Positions 9,484 through 18,933 of a stretch of 64,000 nt of DNA are shown in pieces; within the stretch, counting starts at the first letter, position 1; each line of letters opens with the position of its first letter. Origin of the DNA: Paracoccus halophilus (lineage in GTDB: Bacteria > Pseudomonadota > Alphaproteobacteria > Rhodobacterales > Rhodobacteraceae); NCBI RefSeq assembly GCF_000763905.1, contig NZ_JRKN01000004.1:124001-188000 (forward strand), read 5' to 3'. The position numbers and the translations under genes were made by a program. Below the pieces are notes generated by a model that worked only from the letters and a program-made list of their open reading frames with translations, had not been told where the DNA came from and searched no databases.

Positions 9484-11610
9484 TTATCCGACCTTGCCCA
9501 GAACGGGGATCAGCGTCGGCATGTCGTCCGCCTGCCGATCCTTGGCGTTCCGCCCGGTATCCGTGGCGCTGCCCATGGGGATGAACCGGACGCTGCCCGC
9601 GCTTCCATCCGGGGCATCAGCCGAAGCGGCGGACTGATCGTCCGGTCCCGCGTCAAAGATGCCGTGCTGGGTCTTGTCCCAGTAGAACGGCCGGGCCACG
9701 ACTTCATAGATCGCCTTCCAGGCGGCCAGGCAGCCCAGCGGAAAATAAAGATGCAGCGTCGGCACCCAGGGCAGCAGATGGCGATGCGCCCGCCCGCGCA
9801 CGGCCCAGAGCCCGATGGCGATGCTGAGCAGTTCCGAGAGCAGAAAGACGCCGAACAGGATCGCGATCGCATTGCCGCCCAGCCGGTCGGAGAGCGTCTC
9901 GCGTATCGGGTGCGGCAGTCCGAGACTGAGCAGCCAGAAGCTCCACAGCACCGGGGCCAGCAGATATTGCGAGACCGAGGCGAACAGCTGCACCTGCAGC
10001 GCGATAAACCGCCTGGCGCCCAGATCGCGCCACAGCGCCACGGGGTCGCGCATATGCACCCCCCAGGTCATGGCAAATCCCTTGAGCCAGCGCGAGCGTT
10101 GCTTGATCCAGGGGATCAGCCGGCAATTCGCCTCTTCGTGGGTGACGGTGTCGAGCATCTCGGTCCGGTAGCCGCGCCGGGTCAGGCGCACGCCCAGATC
10201 GGCATCCTCAGTCACGTTCCAGGCGTCCCAGGCGCCGACCTGTTCCAGCAGGTCGCGGCGAAAGAACAGGGTCGTGCCGCCCAGTGGCACGACCAGGCCC
10301 AGCTCTGCCGCCCCGGCCAGCGTGGCGCGAAACCATGACGCATATTCGATGGTAAAAGCGCGCGCCAGCCAGTTGGTCCGGGGGTTGTAATAGTCCAGTA
10401 CGCCCTGAAGACAGGCGACATCCGGCGCGGCGAAGTGAAAGCCGCGCGCGACCTTGTGCAGTTGATCCGGCTCGGGCCGGTCCTCGGCATCCCAGATGCC
10501 GATGATCGTGCCGCGACAGAAGTTCAGCGCATAGTTCAGCGCCCGCGGCTTGGTCTGGATCGGGCCATCGGGAACCCTGATCACGCGGATCCAGCGCGGC
10601 AGGGCGGCCGCTTCCAGCGCCTGGCAGGTCACCCGGTCGGTTTCCTCGACCACCAGCAGGATATCCATCAGTTCGCGCGGATATTCCAGACGCGACAGCC
10701 TGCCGATCAGCTTGTCGGCGATATCCGCCTCGGCAAAGAGCGGCACCATGACCGAGATCACCGGCAGGGGGGCGTCCATCTCGGGTGGTGCGGTTTCGCC
10801 GCGCGCTATGGCCTGATCCTTGCGATCCTGCCGGGCCTGCCGGCGCAGGATCGCGGCGAATGAGAACAGCTTGAGCCCCGTCGATGCGATCAGCGCCAGC
10901 ACCGCCCAGATCGTCAGCAGCGATATCACCGCGATCGGCTTGAACAGCAGCCCCAGCAGGGTGACCATCATCAGCGTGACGGCAATGCGGCCGGTACGCC
11001 TTTCGTTGCGGGTCCGGCAGCTTTCCGGGCCCGGCACGCGCATCTCCGCCTGCCGGATCAGCGTGGTCCGGCGCAGTGCGAGAATCGCGTCGCGGGCGGC
11101 GGTTTCCGAGCACAGAAGCATCCGCACGGGGCCGAATTCCGCCGGCAGGCGGCGGCGCAGCGCCTCGAACTCCTCGGGCCGGGCCGAGGCGATGAAGGTG
11201 ACGCGGCCGACGCGCCGCCAAGGCACGACGCCCTCTGACAGGCACAGATTCGCGCCCAGCTGATCGACCAGGCGCGGGTCGGGGGGCATGCTGGCCAGAT
11301 CGACGATGCTGCTGCGCCATTGCCGCGACAGGGCGCGGGTCAGCGCGTCCTCCTGCACCCAGCCCTTGGCCAGCAGGATCTCTCCCAGGCGCACGGATTG
11401 GCGCCGTCGCATGACCAGCGCCCGGAGCAGGTTTTGCGGATCGACCGTCCCGTCTTCGATCAGGATCTGGCCCAGCGGACGGATATCGCGCGCCGCGACC
11501 AGGCTGGAGGCGGCGTCACCCGCCGGTGCCGGTGGCGGGTTCACCCCCGCCGCTTCCGCGCAGGGGGCGGGGCGGGGCGGAAAGGAACGGATGAGGGCGG
11601 TGCCAGCCAT
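9484..11610 (-). CDS. Membrane family-2 glycosyltransferase with N-terminal MshEN-like domain
   Basis: The 708-residue protein has three parts. Residues about 40-150 (LGQILIEDGTVDPQNLLRAL, RLGEILLAKGWVQEDALTRAL) resemble the MshEN/GspE N-terminal domain, a fold used in some proteins to bind c-di-GMP. Two membrane helices follow (about 210-260). A processive-type GT2 domain then carries DAED (about 374), TEDADLG and the QRSRW motif (about 505), followed by C-terminal membrane helices. By family it should polymerise or transfer sugars at the inner membrane, probably for an exopolysaccharide; substrate unknown. The MshEN domain suggests second-messenger control, which is inference. No synthase partner genes are adjacent. 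Confidence 0.85.
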   Translation of the reverse strand: MAGTALIRSFPPRPAPCAEAAGVNPPPAPAGDAASSLVAARDIRPLGQILIEDGTVDPQNLLRALVMRRRQSVRLGEILLAKGWVQEDALTRALSRQWRSSIVDLASMPPDPRLVDQLGANLCLSEGVVPWRRVGRVTFIASARPEEFEALRRRLPAEFGPVRMLLCSETAARDAILALRRTTLIRQAEMRVPGPESCRTRNERRTGRIAVTLMMVTLLGLLFKPIAVISLLTIWAVLALIASTGLKLFSFAAILRRQARQDRKDQAIARGETAPPEMDAPLPVISVMVPLFAEADIADKLIGRLSRLEYPRELMDILLVVEETDRVTCQALEAAALPRWIRVIRVPDGPIQTKPRALNYALNFCRGTIIGIWDAEDRPEPDQLHKVARGFHFAAPDVACLQGVLDYYNPRTNWLARAFTIEYASWFRATLAGAAELGLVVPLGGTTLFFRRDLLEQVGAWDAWNVTEDADLGVRLTRRGYRTEMLDTVTHEEANCRLIPWIKQRSRWLKGFAMTWGVHMRDPVALWRDLGARRFIALQVQLFASVSQYLLAPVLWSFWLLSLGLPHPIRETLSDRLGGNAIAILFGVFLLSELLSIAIGLWAVRGRAHRHLLPWVPTLHLYFPLGCLAAWKAIYEVVARPFYWDKTQHGIFDAGPDDQSAASADAPDGSAGSVRFIPMGSATDTGRNAKDRQADDMPTLIPVLGKVG

Positions 11611-11704
11611 GCGCGTTTCCAGTTCGGGGTCATCGGCCCCTTCTCTGGCACGGGCAGGGTTAACAACCGGTTAAGCGCGTCACCGGTCGGTGCCTGACGT
11701 TGCG

Positions 11705-12853
11705 TCAGGCGCGACGGCTGCGCATATCCTCGACGAAACGTCCGAACAGATGGGCGCTGTCCTGCGGGCCGGGGCTGGCCTCGGGGTGGTACTGCACCGA
11801 AAAGACCGGCTTGCCGGTCACGCGCAGCCCGCAATTGCTGCCATCGAACAGGCTGACATGGGTCTCGACCACGTTTTCCGGCAGGGTCTGCGCATCGACC
11901 GCAAAGCCGTGATTCATCGAGGTGATCTCGACCTTGCCGGTCTCGCGGTCGCGGACCGGGTGATTGGCGCCGTGATGGCCGTGGCCCATCTTGACGGTCT
12001 TTGCGCCAAGCGCCAGCGCCAGCATCTGGTGGCCAAGGCAGATGCCGAAGACCGGCAGGTCGCGGGCCAGCAGTTCCCGGATCATCGGCACGGCATATTC
12101 GCCGGTCGCGGCGGGATCGCCGGGGCCGTTCGACAGGAACACCCCTTCGGGTTCATGGGCCAGAATTTCCTCGGCGGTGGCGGTGGCCGGCAGGACGGTG
12201 ATCTTGGCGCCGCTTTGTGCCAGCGAGCGCAGGATATTGCGTTTCGCGCCGTAATCGACCGCGACCACGTGAAAGGGCCGGGTCCGGTCGGGCGTTGCGA
12301 ATTCCCCGGGCCAGGACCATGCGCCCTCGTCCCAGTGATAGCTCTGGCGGCAGCTCACCTCGCGCGCGAGGTCCAGCCCGACCAGCCCCGGCCAGTCGCG
12401 CGCGCGCGCGACCAGCGCGGCGATGTCGAACTGGCCTTGCGGGTCATGCGACAGCACCACATGCGGCGCGCCCTGCTGGCGGATCGCGCGGGTCAACCGG
12501 CGGGTATCGACGCCGCCGATGCCGATGCGGCCGTACTTTTCCATCCATGCGGCCAGATCCTCCGTCGCGCGCCAGTTCGAGGGCTCGGTCGGGTCCCATT
12601 TGACCACGATGCCGCTGGCGACGGGCTGGGCGGACTCGTCATCCTGCGCGGTGGTGCCGGTATTGCCGATATGGGGAAAGGTGAAGGTGACGACCTGGCT
12701 GGCATAGGACGGGTCGGTCATGATCTCCTGATAGCCGGTCATGGCGGTGTTGAAGACCAGTTCGGCCACGACCTCGCCGGTGGCGCCGAAGCCCCGACCA
12801 TAGAACACTGTGCCATCGGCAAGCACAAGACATGCGGTCGGTTTCTGGGCCAT
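11705..12853 (-). CDS. carA: Carbamoyl-phosphate synthase small subunit
   Basis: CarA (382 residues) is the glutaminase subunit that feeds ammonia to CarB for arginine and pyrimidine synthesis. It has the N-terminal CPSase small-chain domain (LVLADGTVFYGRGFG) and a class I amidotransferase domain with the nucleophile in FGICLGHQ and the His/Glu pair in VQYHPEASPGP. GGAG lies five bases from the ATG. carB is not adjacent in this window. It is divergent from the YqeY-like gene, which fits a neighbourhood seen in Rhodobacteraceae. Confidence 0.96.
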   Translation of the reverse strand: MAQKPTACLVLADGTVFYGRGFGATGEVVAELVFNTAMTGYQEIMTDPSYASQVVTFTFPHIGNTGTTAQDDESAQPVASGIVVKWDPTEPSNWRATEDLAAWMEKYGRIGIGGVDTRRLTRAIRQQGAPHVVLSHDPQGQFDIAALVARARDWPGLVGLDLAREVSCRQSYHWDEGAWSWPGEFATPDRTRPFHVVAVDYGAKRNILRSLAQSGAKITVLPATATAEEILAHEPEGVFLSNGPGDPAATGEYAVPMIRELLARDLPVFGICLGHQMLALALGAKTVKMGHGHHGANHPVRDRETGKVEITSMNHGFAVDAQTLPENVVETHVSLFDGSNCGLRVTGKPVFSVQYHPEASPGPQDSAHLFGRFVEDMRSRRA

Positions 12854-13021
12854 CGTCGACTCTCCGGGTAAATCGCCGGGAACCTAGGTAAAGCGGGCCC
12901 GGGCGTCAAGGCGCAAGGGCGGCTGATCGGAACTTTCGCCATGCCCAGGGGTTGACGCCAAGGCTTGACGACGGGGGCAATGGCGGGCAACACCCCGGTT
13001 CGACTATTCAGCGAGGATCAG

Positions 13022-13486
13022 ATGGGACTGCGTGAACGCATTCTGGCCGACACCAAGGACGCGATGAAGGCCCGGGAGACGTCGCGGCTGTCGACGCTGC
13101 GGCTGATCTCGGCCGCGATCAAGGATCGCGAGATCGCCGCCCGGACCGAGGGCGGCGAGGTCGGCGGGCTGACCGAGGCGGACCTGACCGCGCTGCTGTC
13201 CAGAATGGTCAAGCAGCGTCAGGAATCCGCCCGTGCCTATGAAGAGGGCGGGCGGCTGGAACTGGCCGAGCGCGAGCAGGACGAGATCAAGGTGATCCAG
13301 TCCTATCTGCCGCGCCAGCTTGACGATCAGGAAACCCGCGCCGCCATCGATCAGGTGATCGCGGATCTGGGGGCCTCGACGATCCGCGACATGGGCCGGG
13401 TCATGGCCGAGCTGCGCGCGCGCCATGCCGGGCAGATGGATTTCGGCGCGGTCGGCCCGGTGGTCAAGGAACGGCTGATGGGCTGA
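13022..13486 (+). CDS. GatB/YqeY domain protein
   Basis: The 154-residue protein starts MGLRERILADTKDAMKARE and contains the conserved EIKVIQSYLPRQL motif of the YqeY family, which resembles the tail domain of GatB, the tRNA-dependent amidotransferase subunit. A role in tRNA binding or amidation is proposed for the family, but the cellular function is uncertain. Start 13022 is preferred (GAGGA site) over an upstream in-frame ATG at 12965, which would add 19 unrelated residues. Confidence 0.92.
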   Translation: MGLRERILADTKDAMKARETSRLSTLRLISAAIKDREIAARTEGGEVGGLTEADLTALLSRMVKQRQESARAYEEGGRLELAEREQDEIKVIQSYLPRQLDDQETRAAIDQVIADLGASTIRDMGRVMAELRARHAGQMDFGAVGPVVKERLMG

Positions 13487-13563
13487 CGCCCGGCTGGCCG
13501 CCCGGGCGCGTCTGCGCGGATCCGGGTGGCGGGGCGGGATGCGCGGCGGCGAAAGGGGGCGGC

Positions 13564-15024
13564 ATGTATCTGGGACTTGATCTGGGAACCTCGGGCATCA
13601 AGGCGATGCTGGTGGACGGGGATTTCGCGACCCTCGGCATTGCCCATGCCGGGCTGAGCGTCAGCCGGCCGCATCCCGGCTGGTCCGAACAGGCCCCCGC
13701 CGACTGGATCGCCGCCTGCGGGCGCGCGATCGGCGAACTGCTCCGGCAACATCCCGAGGCGATGGCGCGATTGCGCGCCATCGGGCTTTCGGGGCAGATG
13801 CACGGGGCGGTGCTGCTGGACGCTTCGGACCGGGTGCTGCGGCCCTGCATCCTGTGGAATGACGGCCGTTCGGGGCAGGAATGCGCGGAGCTGACCGGGC
13901 GCGCCGATTTCCACGGCATCGCGGGCAATTTGGTCATGGCCGGCTTTACCGCGCCCAAGCTGCTTTGGGTCGCCCGCCATGAGCCGGAGATATTCGAACA
14001 GACCGCGCGCGTGCTGTTGCCCAAGGATTACCTGCGGCTGTGGCTGACCGGCGAGCATGTCTCCGAGATGTCGGATGCGGCGGGGACATTATGGCTGGAC
14101 GTGGCGCGGCGCGACTGGTCGGACGAGCTTCTGGCCGCCACCGGGCTCAGCCGCGATCACATGCCGGCGCTGGTCGAGGGCAGCGCCATCTCGGGCCGGT
14201 TGCGCGCCGGGCTGGCCGAGGAATGGGGGGTGCCCCAGGTGCCGGTCGCGGGCGGCGGCGGGGACAATGCGGCCACCGCCTGCGGCATGGGCGTGATGGC
14301 GCCCGGCACGGGGTTTCTGTCGCTGGGCACCTCGGGCGTGCTGTTCGCGGCGACCGACAGCTACGCGCCGAATACCGACGATGCGGTGCATACCTTCTGC
14401 CATGCGGTGCCGCAGCGCTGGCATCAAATGGGGGTGATGCTGTCGGCCGCCGACAGCATGACATGGCTTTCAGAGATCGCCGGCCGGCCGGCGCCGGAAC
14501 TGGCCGCGCTGGTCCCCGACGGGGTTGCGGCGCCGTCGCCGGTAACCTTCCTGCCCTATCTTTCCGGCGAGCGGACGCCGCTGAACGATCCGGATGCGAC
14601 CGGCGCCCTTTTGGGGCTGCGCCGTGCCTCGGGCCTGTCCGATCTGGCGCAGGCGGTGATGGAGGGCGTCGCCATGGGCTTTGCCGATTGCGTCCAGGCC
14701 CTGCGCCGCGCCGGCACGCCGATCGAGGCAGCCTATGCGGTCGGCGGCGGCGCGCGCTCGCATGCCTGGTTGCGGATCATCGCCTCGGCCACCGGGCTGG
14801 TGCTGCTGGAGCCCGAGGATGGCGATTTCGGCGCCGCCTTCGGCGCGGCCCGGCTGGGCGCGGCCTGCGTGACGGGCGATGTCTCGGGGCGGATATTCTC
14901 GAGCCCCGCCCTGCGTGCCGAGATCCCGCCCGATGCCGCGCTGGCCGGGGCCTATGCAGAAAAACATGCGCTGCATCGCGCCGCCTATCCCCGCCTGCGC
15001 GGATTGCAGGCACCGGGCGGCTGA
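13564..15024 (+). CDS. xylB: Xylulokinase
   Basis: A 486-residue FGGY-family carbohydrate kinase. The N-terminal phosphate-binding motif GLDLGTSGIKAML, the xylulokinase-type GLSGQMHGAVLLD signature, and the C-terminal VGGGARSHAWLRI segment are all visible. It phosphorylates D-xylulose to xylulose 5-phosphate, feeding the pentose phosphate pathway. No xylA or sugar transporter lies nearby, so it may belong to a scattered regulon or use a related pentulose or polyol-derived substrate. Confidence 0.92.
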   Translation: MYLGLDLGTSGIKAMLVDGDFATLGIAHAGLSVSRPHPGWSEQAPADWIAACGRAIGELLRQHPEAMARLRAIGLSGQMHGAVLLDASDRVLRPCILWNDGRSGQECAELTGRADFHGIAGNLVMAGFTAPKLLWVARHEPEIFEQTARVLLPKDYLRLWLTGEHVSEMSDAAGTLWLDVARRDWSDELLAATGLSRDHMPALVEGSAISGRLRAGLAEEWGVPQVPVAGGGGDNAATACGMGVMAPGTGFLSLGTSGVLFAATDSYAPNTDDAVHTFCHAVPQRWHQMGVMLSAADSMTWLSEIAGRPAPELAALVPDGVAAPSPVTFLPYLSGERTPLNDPDATGALLGLRRASGLSDLAQAVMEGVAMGFADCVQALRRAGTPIEAAYAVGGGARSHAWLRIIASATGLVLLEPEDGDFGAAFGAARLGAACVTGDVSGRIFSSPALRAEIPPDAALAGAYAEKHALHRAAYPRLRGLQAPGG

Positions 15025-15125
15025 CCGGCGCCCGGCCATGCGGGGCGGCGGTAGGATCGACCGTCAGCCGCGCCTTGCGTCTCCGGATCCCGCCCACCGT
15101 TTCGGACGGCTGGTCGGTGGTGGGA

Positions 15126-15812
15126 TCAGTCCTTTTCGCCTACGGATTTCCAGATCAGAGCGCCGATCACCGCGCCCAGGATCGGCGCGACCCAGAACAG
15201 CCAAAGCTGGCCGATGGCCCAGCCGCCGGCGAACAGCGCCTGGCTGGTCGAACGCGCCGGGTTGACCGAGGTGTTCGTCACCGGGATCGAGATCAGATGG
15301 ATCAGCGTCAGCGCCAGACCGATGGCGATGGGGGCGAATCCCTTGGGCGCCCGGTCGTGGATCGAGCCCAGGATGATGATCAGGAAGAACGCCGTCAGCA
15401 GCGTCTCGATCAGGAAGGCCGAGAGCATGGAATAGCCGCCCGGTGAATGTTCGCCGTAGCCATTGGCGGCGAAGCCCCCAAGATCGACCCCCGCCTTGCC
15501 CGAGGCGATGACATAGAGCGATACCGCCGCAAGGATCGCCCCGGCCAGCTGCGCGACGATATAGGGCACCAGCGCGGCGGATTCGGATTTACCCGCGAAG
15601 GTCAGGCCGACCGTGACCGCGGGGTTGAAATGCCCGCCCGAGATGCCGCCCACCGCATAGGCCATGGTCAGCACGGTCAGGCCAAAGGCCAGCGCGACGC
15701 CGTAAAAGCCGATGCCGAGTTCGGGAAAGGCCGCTGCCAGCACCGCGCTGCCGCAGCCGCCGAAAACAAGCCAGAACGTGCCGAGAGCCTCGGCCGCAAG
15801 CCGTTTCTGCAT
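15126..15812 (-). CDS. aqpZ: Aquaporin Z
   Basis: A 228-residue six-helix water channel of the MIP family. Both pore motifs are intact: NPA at residues 63-65 ([10 protein letters not shown]) and NPA at 184-186 followed by Arg187 ([12 protein letters not shown]), the arrangement of an orthodox water channel rather than a glycerol facilitator. Start 15812 ([13 protein letters not shown]) matches AqpZ N-termini and has GAGGAG upstream. It is convergent with xylB. Confidence 0.94.
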   Translation of the reverse strand: MQKRLAAEALGTFWLVFGGCGSAVLAAAFPELGIGFYGVALAFGLTVLTMAYAVGGISGGHFNPAVTVGLTFAGKSESAALVPYIVAQLAGAILAAVSLYVIASGKAGVDLGGFAANGYGEHSPGGYSMLSAFLIETLLTAFFLIIILGSIHDRAPKGFAPIAIGLALTLIHLISIPVTNTSVNPARSTSQALFAGGWAIGQLWLFWVAPILGAVIGALIWKSVGEKD

Positions 15813-16079
15813 GGTAACCAACTCCTCGTATACAGACCACATCACAAAGCCTGACGAACCGGACTGCAGGGCGGAAGCGGTTTTCCCGACCGACGCGCAG
15901 GCTCCATGCCCGGCAATTCGGCGCTATTTGACCTGTGCCGTCAAGTTGGTGGTTCTGCCTATGGAGGGCCGCGACCCGGCAGGGGCATTGACCGCAAGCA
16001 GGCGCGCGGTCAAGCTTGGCCCTGTGGCGCCTGCGCCCGAATGCACGGCCAGCGGAAAGCAAGCAGATGGTGGGTTCAG

Positions 16080-16469
16080 ATGGACAAGGATGACTTCCCC
16101 ACGGGGCATGCCGCGATCCGCACGACGGCGATGCCCGCCGATACCAACCCGGCGGGCGATATCTTCGGCGGCTGGCTGATGGCGCAGATGGACCTGGCCG
16201 CCGGCAATGTGGCCGCCCGGCGGGCACGCGGGCGCACGGCGACCGTTGCGGTGGATTCATTCACCTTTCATCAGCCGGTCAAGGTCGGGGACGAGGTTTC
16301 GGTCTTTGCCAATATCATCCGCGAGGGGCGCAGTTCCCTGCATCTGCATGTCGAGGCATGGCGCCGCTCGCGCGAGGCCGAAGACCGCCACAAGGTCACC
16401 GAGGCGACCTTTGTCTTTGTCGCGCTGGACGAACATGGCCGCCCGCGGCCGCTGCCGGATGATCGCTGA
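16080..16469 (+). CDS. Acyl-CoA thioesterase, YciA-like hotdog fold
   Basis: A 129-residue single hotdog-domain protein with the signature NPAGDIFGGWLMAQMD near the N-terminus (Asp in the catalytic helix region) and FTFHQPVKVGDEVS in the central sheet. The family hydrolyses acyl-CoAs to free acids. The ATG at 16080 is chosen because the homologous region starts just after it; the longer frame upstream looks non-coding. It is followed after 160 bases by the polyamine-type transporter. Confidence 0.85.
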   Translation: MDKDDFPTGHAAIRTTAMPADTNPAGDIFGGWLMAQMDLAAGNVAARRARGRTATVAVDSFTFHQPVKVGDEVSVFANIIREGRSSLHLHVEAWRRSREAEDRHKVTEATFVFVALDEHGRPRPLPDDR

Positions 16470-16629
16470 ACAGGCACGCGGCCCGGCGGATCGCGCGACC
16501 GAACGGCAGGGCCGGATTGCCTGCGGGTCATCGCCGGCATGATCGAACAAGCAGGTTGCAATCTGTCGCGGCGCCCGAATAGTCTGAACCTGCGGAACAA
16601 AGAACCATAGAATACAGGGAGCCCGCATC

Positions 16630-17733
16630 GTGACATCGCAATCCGGCAACGACGCTTTCGTTGTCTTTGATCACGTACAGAAAAGCTATGACGGACAGGT
16701 GCTTGTCGTCAAAGACCTGAACCTCTCGATCGGCAAGGGCGAATTCCTGACCATGCTCGGCCCCTCGGGTTCGGGCAAGACGACCTGCCTGATGATGCTG
16801 GCCGGGTTCGAGACCGCGACGCATGGCGAGATCCTGCTCGACGGGCAGAACATCAACGATGTGCCGCCGCACCGGCGCGGCATCGGCATGGTGTTCCAGA
16901 ACTATGCCCTGTTCCCGCATATGACCGTGGGCGAGAACCTGTCCTTTCCGCTGGAAGTGCGCGGCATGTCCAAGTCCGAGCGGCAGGAGCGCATCGCCCG
17001 CGCGCTGGACATGGTGCAGATGGGCCAGTTCGCCAGCCGCCGCCCGGCGCAGCTTTCCGGCGGCCAGCAGCAGCGGATCGCGCTGGCGCGGGCGCTGGTC
17101 TTCGACCCCAAGCTGGTCTTGATGGACGAGCCGCTGGGGGCGCTGGACAAGCAGTTGCGCGAACACATGCAGTTCGAGATCAAGGCGCTGCATGACCGGC
17201 TGGGCATCACCGTGGTCTATGTCACCCATGACCAGGGCGAGGCGCTGACCATGTCCGACCGCATCGCCGTCTTCAACGATGGCCGCATCCAGCAGCTGGC
17301 CGCGCCGCCGGTCCTGTACGAGCAGCCGGAAAACAGTTTCGTCGCCGGTTTCATAGGTGAAAACAACGCCCTGCGGGGTGTCATCGAAAAGCTGGACGGG
17401 GACAAGGCGCTGGTCCGGCTTGGCAATGGCGAGCTGATCGACGCCACCGCCGTCAATATCCGCGAGAGCGGGCAGGCGACCACCGTTTCGATCCGGCCCG
17501 AACGGGTCGAGTTCAAGCCCGAACTGATGCCCGCCGACGCCCATACTGTCGAGGCGCAGGTGCGGGACGTGATCTATATGGGCGACATCCTGCGGGCGCG
17601 GCTGCACGTGGCCGGGCAGGAGGATTTCGTGATGAAATACCGCAATACTCTGGGCCAGGTGAAACTGTCGCCCAACGAAACCATCCGGATCGGCTGGCAT
17701 CCCGAGGATGCCCGCGCGCTGGATCCCGTCTGA
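16630..17733 (+). CDS. potA: Polyamine-type ABC transporter ATP-binding protein
   Basis: The 367-residue ATPase has Walker A (GPSGSGKTT), Q-loop, signature LSGGQQQR, Walker B LVLMDEP and H-loop in the first 240 residues, followed by a C-terminal TOBE domain. This is the PotA/PotG layout. The start is GTG, with GGGAG nine bases upstream. It heads an operon with two periplasmic binding proteins and two permeases, so the set is a complete importer. Spermidine/putrescine or a related cation is the likely substrate by family. Confidence 0.92.
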   Translation: MTSQSGNDAFVVFDHVQKSYDGQVLVVKDLNLSIGKGEFLTMLGPSGSGKTTCLMMLAGFETATHGEILLDGQNINDVPPHRRGIGMVFQNYALFPHMTVGENLSFPLEVRGMSKSERQERIARALDMVQMGQFASRRPAQLSGGQQQRIALARALVFDPKLVLMDEPLGALDKQLREHMQFEIKALHDRLGITVVYVTHDQGEALTMSDRIAVFNDGRIQQLAAPPVLYEQPENSFVAGFIGENNALRGVIEKLDGDKALVRLGNGELIDATAVNIRESGQATTVSIRPERVEFKPELMPADAHTVEAQVRDVIYMGDILRARLHVAGQEDFVMKYRNTLGQVKLSPNETIRIGWHPEDARALDPV

Positions 17734-17755
17734 CCCGCATCGAAAAGGAGTTACG

Positions 17756-18838
17756 ATGAAGCGCTTCCTCATTCTGACCTCGGCCCTGGTCGCCGTGGCG
17801 GCCACCGCCCAGGCGCAGGACCGGCAGGTCGATCTGCTGTCCTGGGGCGGGGCCTATGGCAAGAGCCATGTCGAGGCCTATGCCAAGCCCTTCGAGGCCG
17901 AGACCGGCATCAAGGTCACGGTTTCGGATGCCGACAACCCCGCCACGCCGGTCAAGGCGCAGGTCGAGGCCGGCAATGTCACCGTCGATGTCGCCTCGGT
18001 CGAATATGCCGATGCGGTGCGGCTTTGCGACGAGGGGCTGCTTGAGGAAATCGACCCCGCGATCCTGCTGCCCGCCGAAGACGGCACCGCCGCCACCGAT
18101 GATTTCATTGCCGGCGCGGTGACCGAATGTTTCGTGGGCACGGATGTCTATTCCATGGTGCTGGCCTATGACGACAGCAAATTCGCTGACGCCAAGCCCG
18201 CCGGCCCGGCCGATTTCTTCGACACGGCGAAATTCCCGGGCAAGCGCACCATGCGCAAGGGCGCCAAGTTCAACCTGGAATTCGCTCTGATGGCCGATGG
18301 CGTCGCGCCCGATCAGGTCTATGACATGCTGGGCACGCCCGAGGGCGTCGACCGGGCCTTTGCCAAGCTGGAAACCATCAAGGACGACGTGATCTGGTGG
18401 GAGGCCGGCGCGCAGCCGCCGCAGCTTCTGGCCGATGGCGAGGTCAGCATGGCCTTTGCCTTCAACGGCCGGATCTTCAACGCCGCCCAGGGCGAGGGCA
18501 AGCCGTTCAAGATCGTCTGGGACGGCCAGATCTATGAGATGGAAGGTTGGGTCATTCCCAAGGGCGCCCCGCATCTGGACGAGGCCAAGGAATTCGTCGC
18601 CTTCTCGACCGCACCAAAACAGCAGGCTCGCGCCGCCGAATTCATCAGCTACGGCCCGCCGCGCGTCTCGGCCGCCGCGCTGGTCGGCAATATCGAGGGC
18701 ACGGATGTGCCGATGGGTCCGAACCTGCCGACATTCGCCGAGAACATGACCCAGGCACTGGGCTCGAACCTGGATTTCTGGGTCGATCACGATGCCGAAT
18801 TGCAGGAACGGTTCAACGCCTGGCTGGCGGCGAACTGA
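17756..18838 (+). CDS. Polyamine-type ABC transporter substrate-binding protein 1
   Basis: This 360-residue secreted protein has a Sec signal peptide (MKRFLILTSALVAVAATAQA) followed by QVDLLSWGGAYGKSHVEAY, the beginning of a PotD/PotF-type periplasmic binding protein. The start is fixed by an AAGGAG site. It is clearly homologous over its whole length to the next gene (both contain PATPxKAQVEAGN and end in ERFNAWLA). Two paralogous binding proteins share one ATPase and one permease pair. A 9-base-pair hairpin separates the two genes. Confidence 0.9.
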   Translation: MKRFLILTSALVAVAATAQAQDRQVDLLSWGGAYGKSHVEAYAKPFEAETGIKVTVSDADNPATPVKAQVEAGNVTVDVASVEYADAVRLCDEGLLEEIDPAILLPAEDGTAATDDFIAGAVTECFVGTDVYSMVLAYDDSKFADAKPAGPADFFDTAKFPGKRTMRKGAKFNLEFALMADGVAPDQVYDMLGTPEGVDRAFAKLETIKDDVIWWEAGAQPPQLLADGEVSMAFAFNGRIFNAAQGEGKPFKIVWDGQIYEMEGWVIPKGAPHLDEAKEFVAFSTAPKQQARAAEFISYGPPRVSAAALVGNIEGTDVPMGPNLPTFAENMTQALGSNLDFWVDHDAELQERFNAWLAAN

Positions 18839-18844
18839 TCTTTC

Positions 18845-18871
18845 GGCCGCGGCGGCAGCTTCGCCGCGGCC
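18845..18871 (+). repeat. Intercistronic hairpin between binding-protein genes
   Basis: A perfect 9-base-pair stem (GGCCGCGGC / GCCGCGGCC) with a 9-base loop directly after the stop of the first binding protein. No U-tract follows, so it is more likely an mRNA-stabilising or processing element than a terminator, as is common after binding-protein genes. Confidence 0.6.
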
Positions 18872-18933
18872 ATCACGCGTCCCGGGGCGTGTGAAAAGCC
18901 GGCGCAAGTCCGGATATTCAACGGGAGGAGAAC

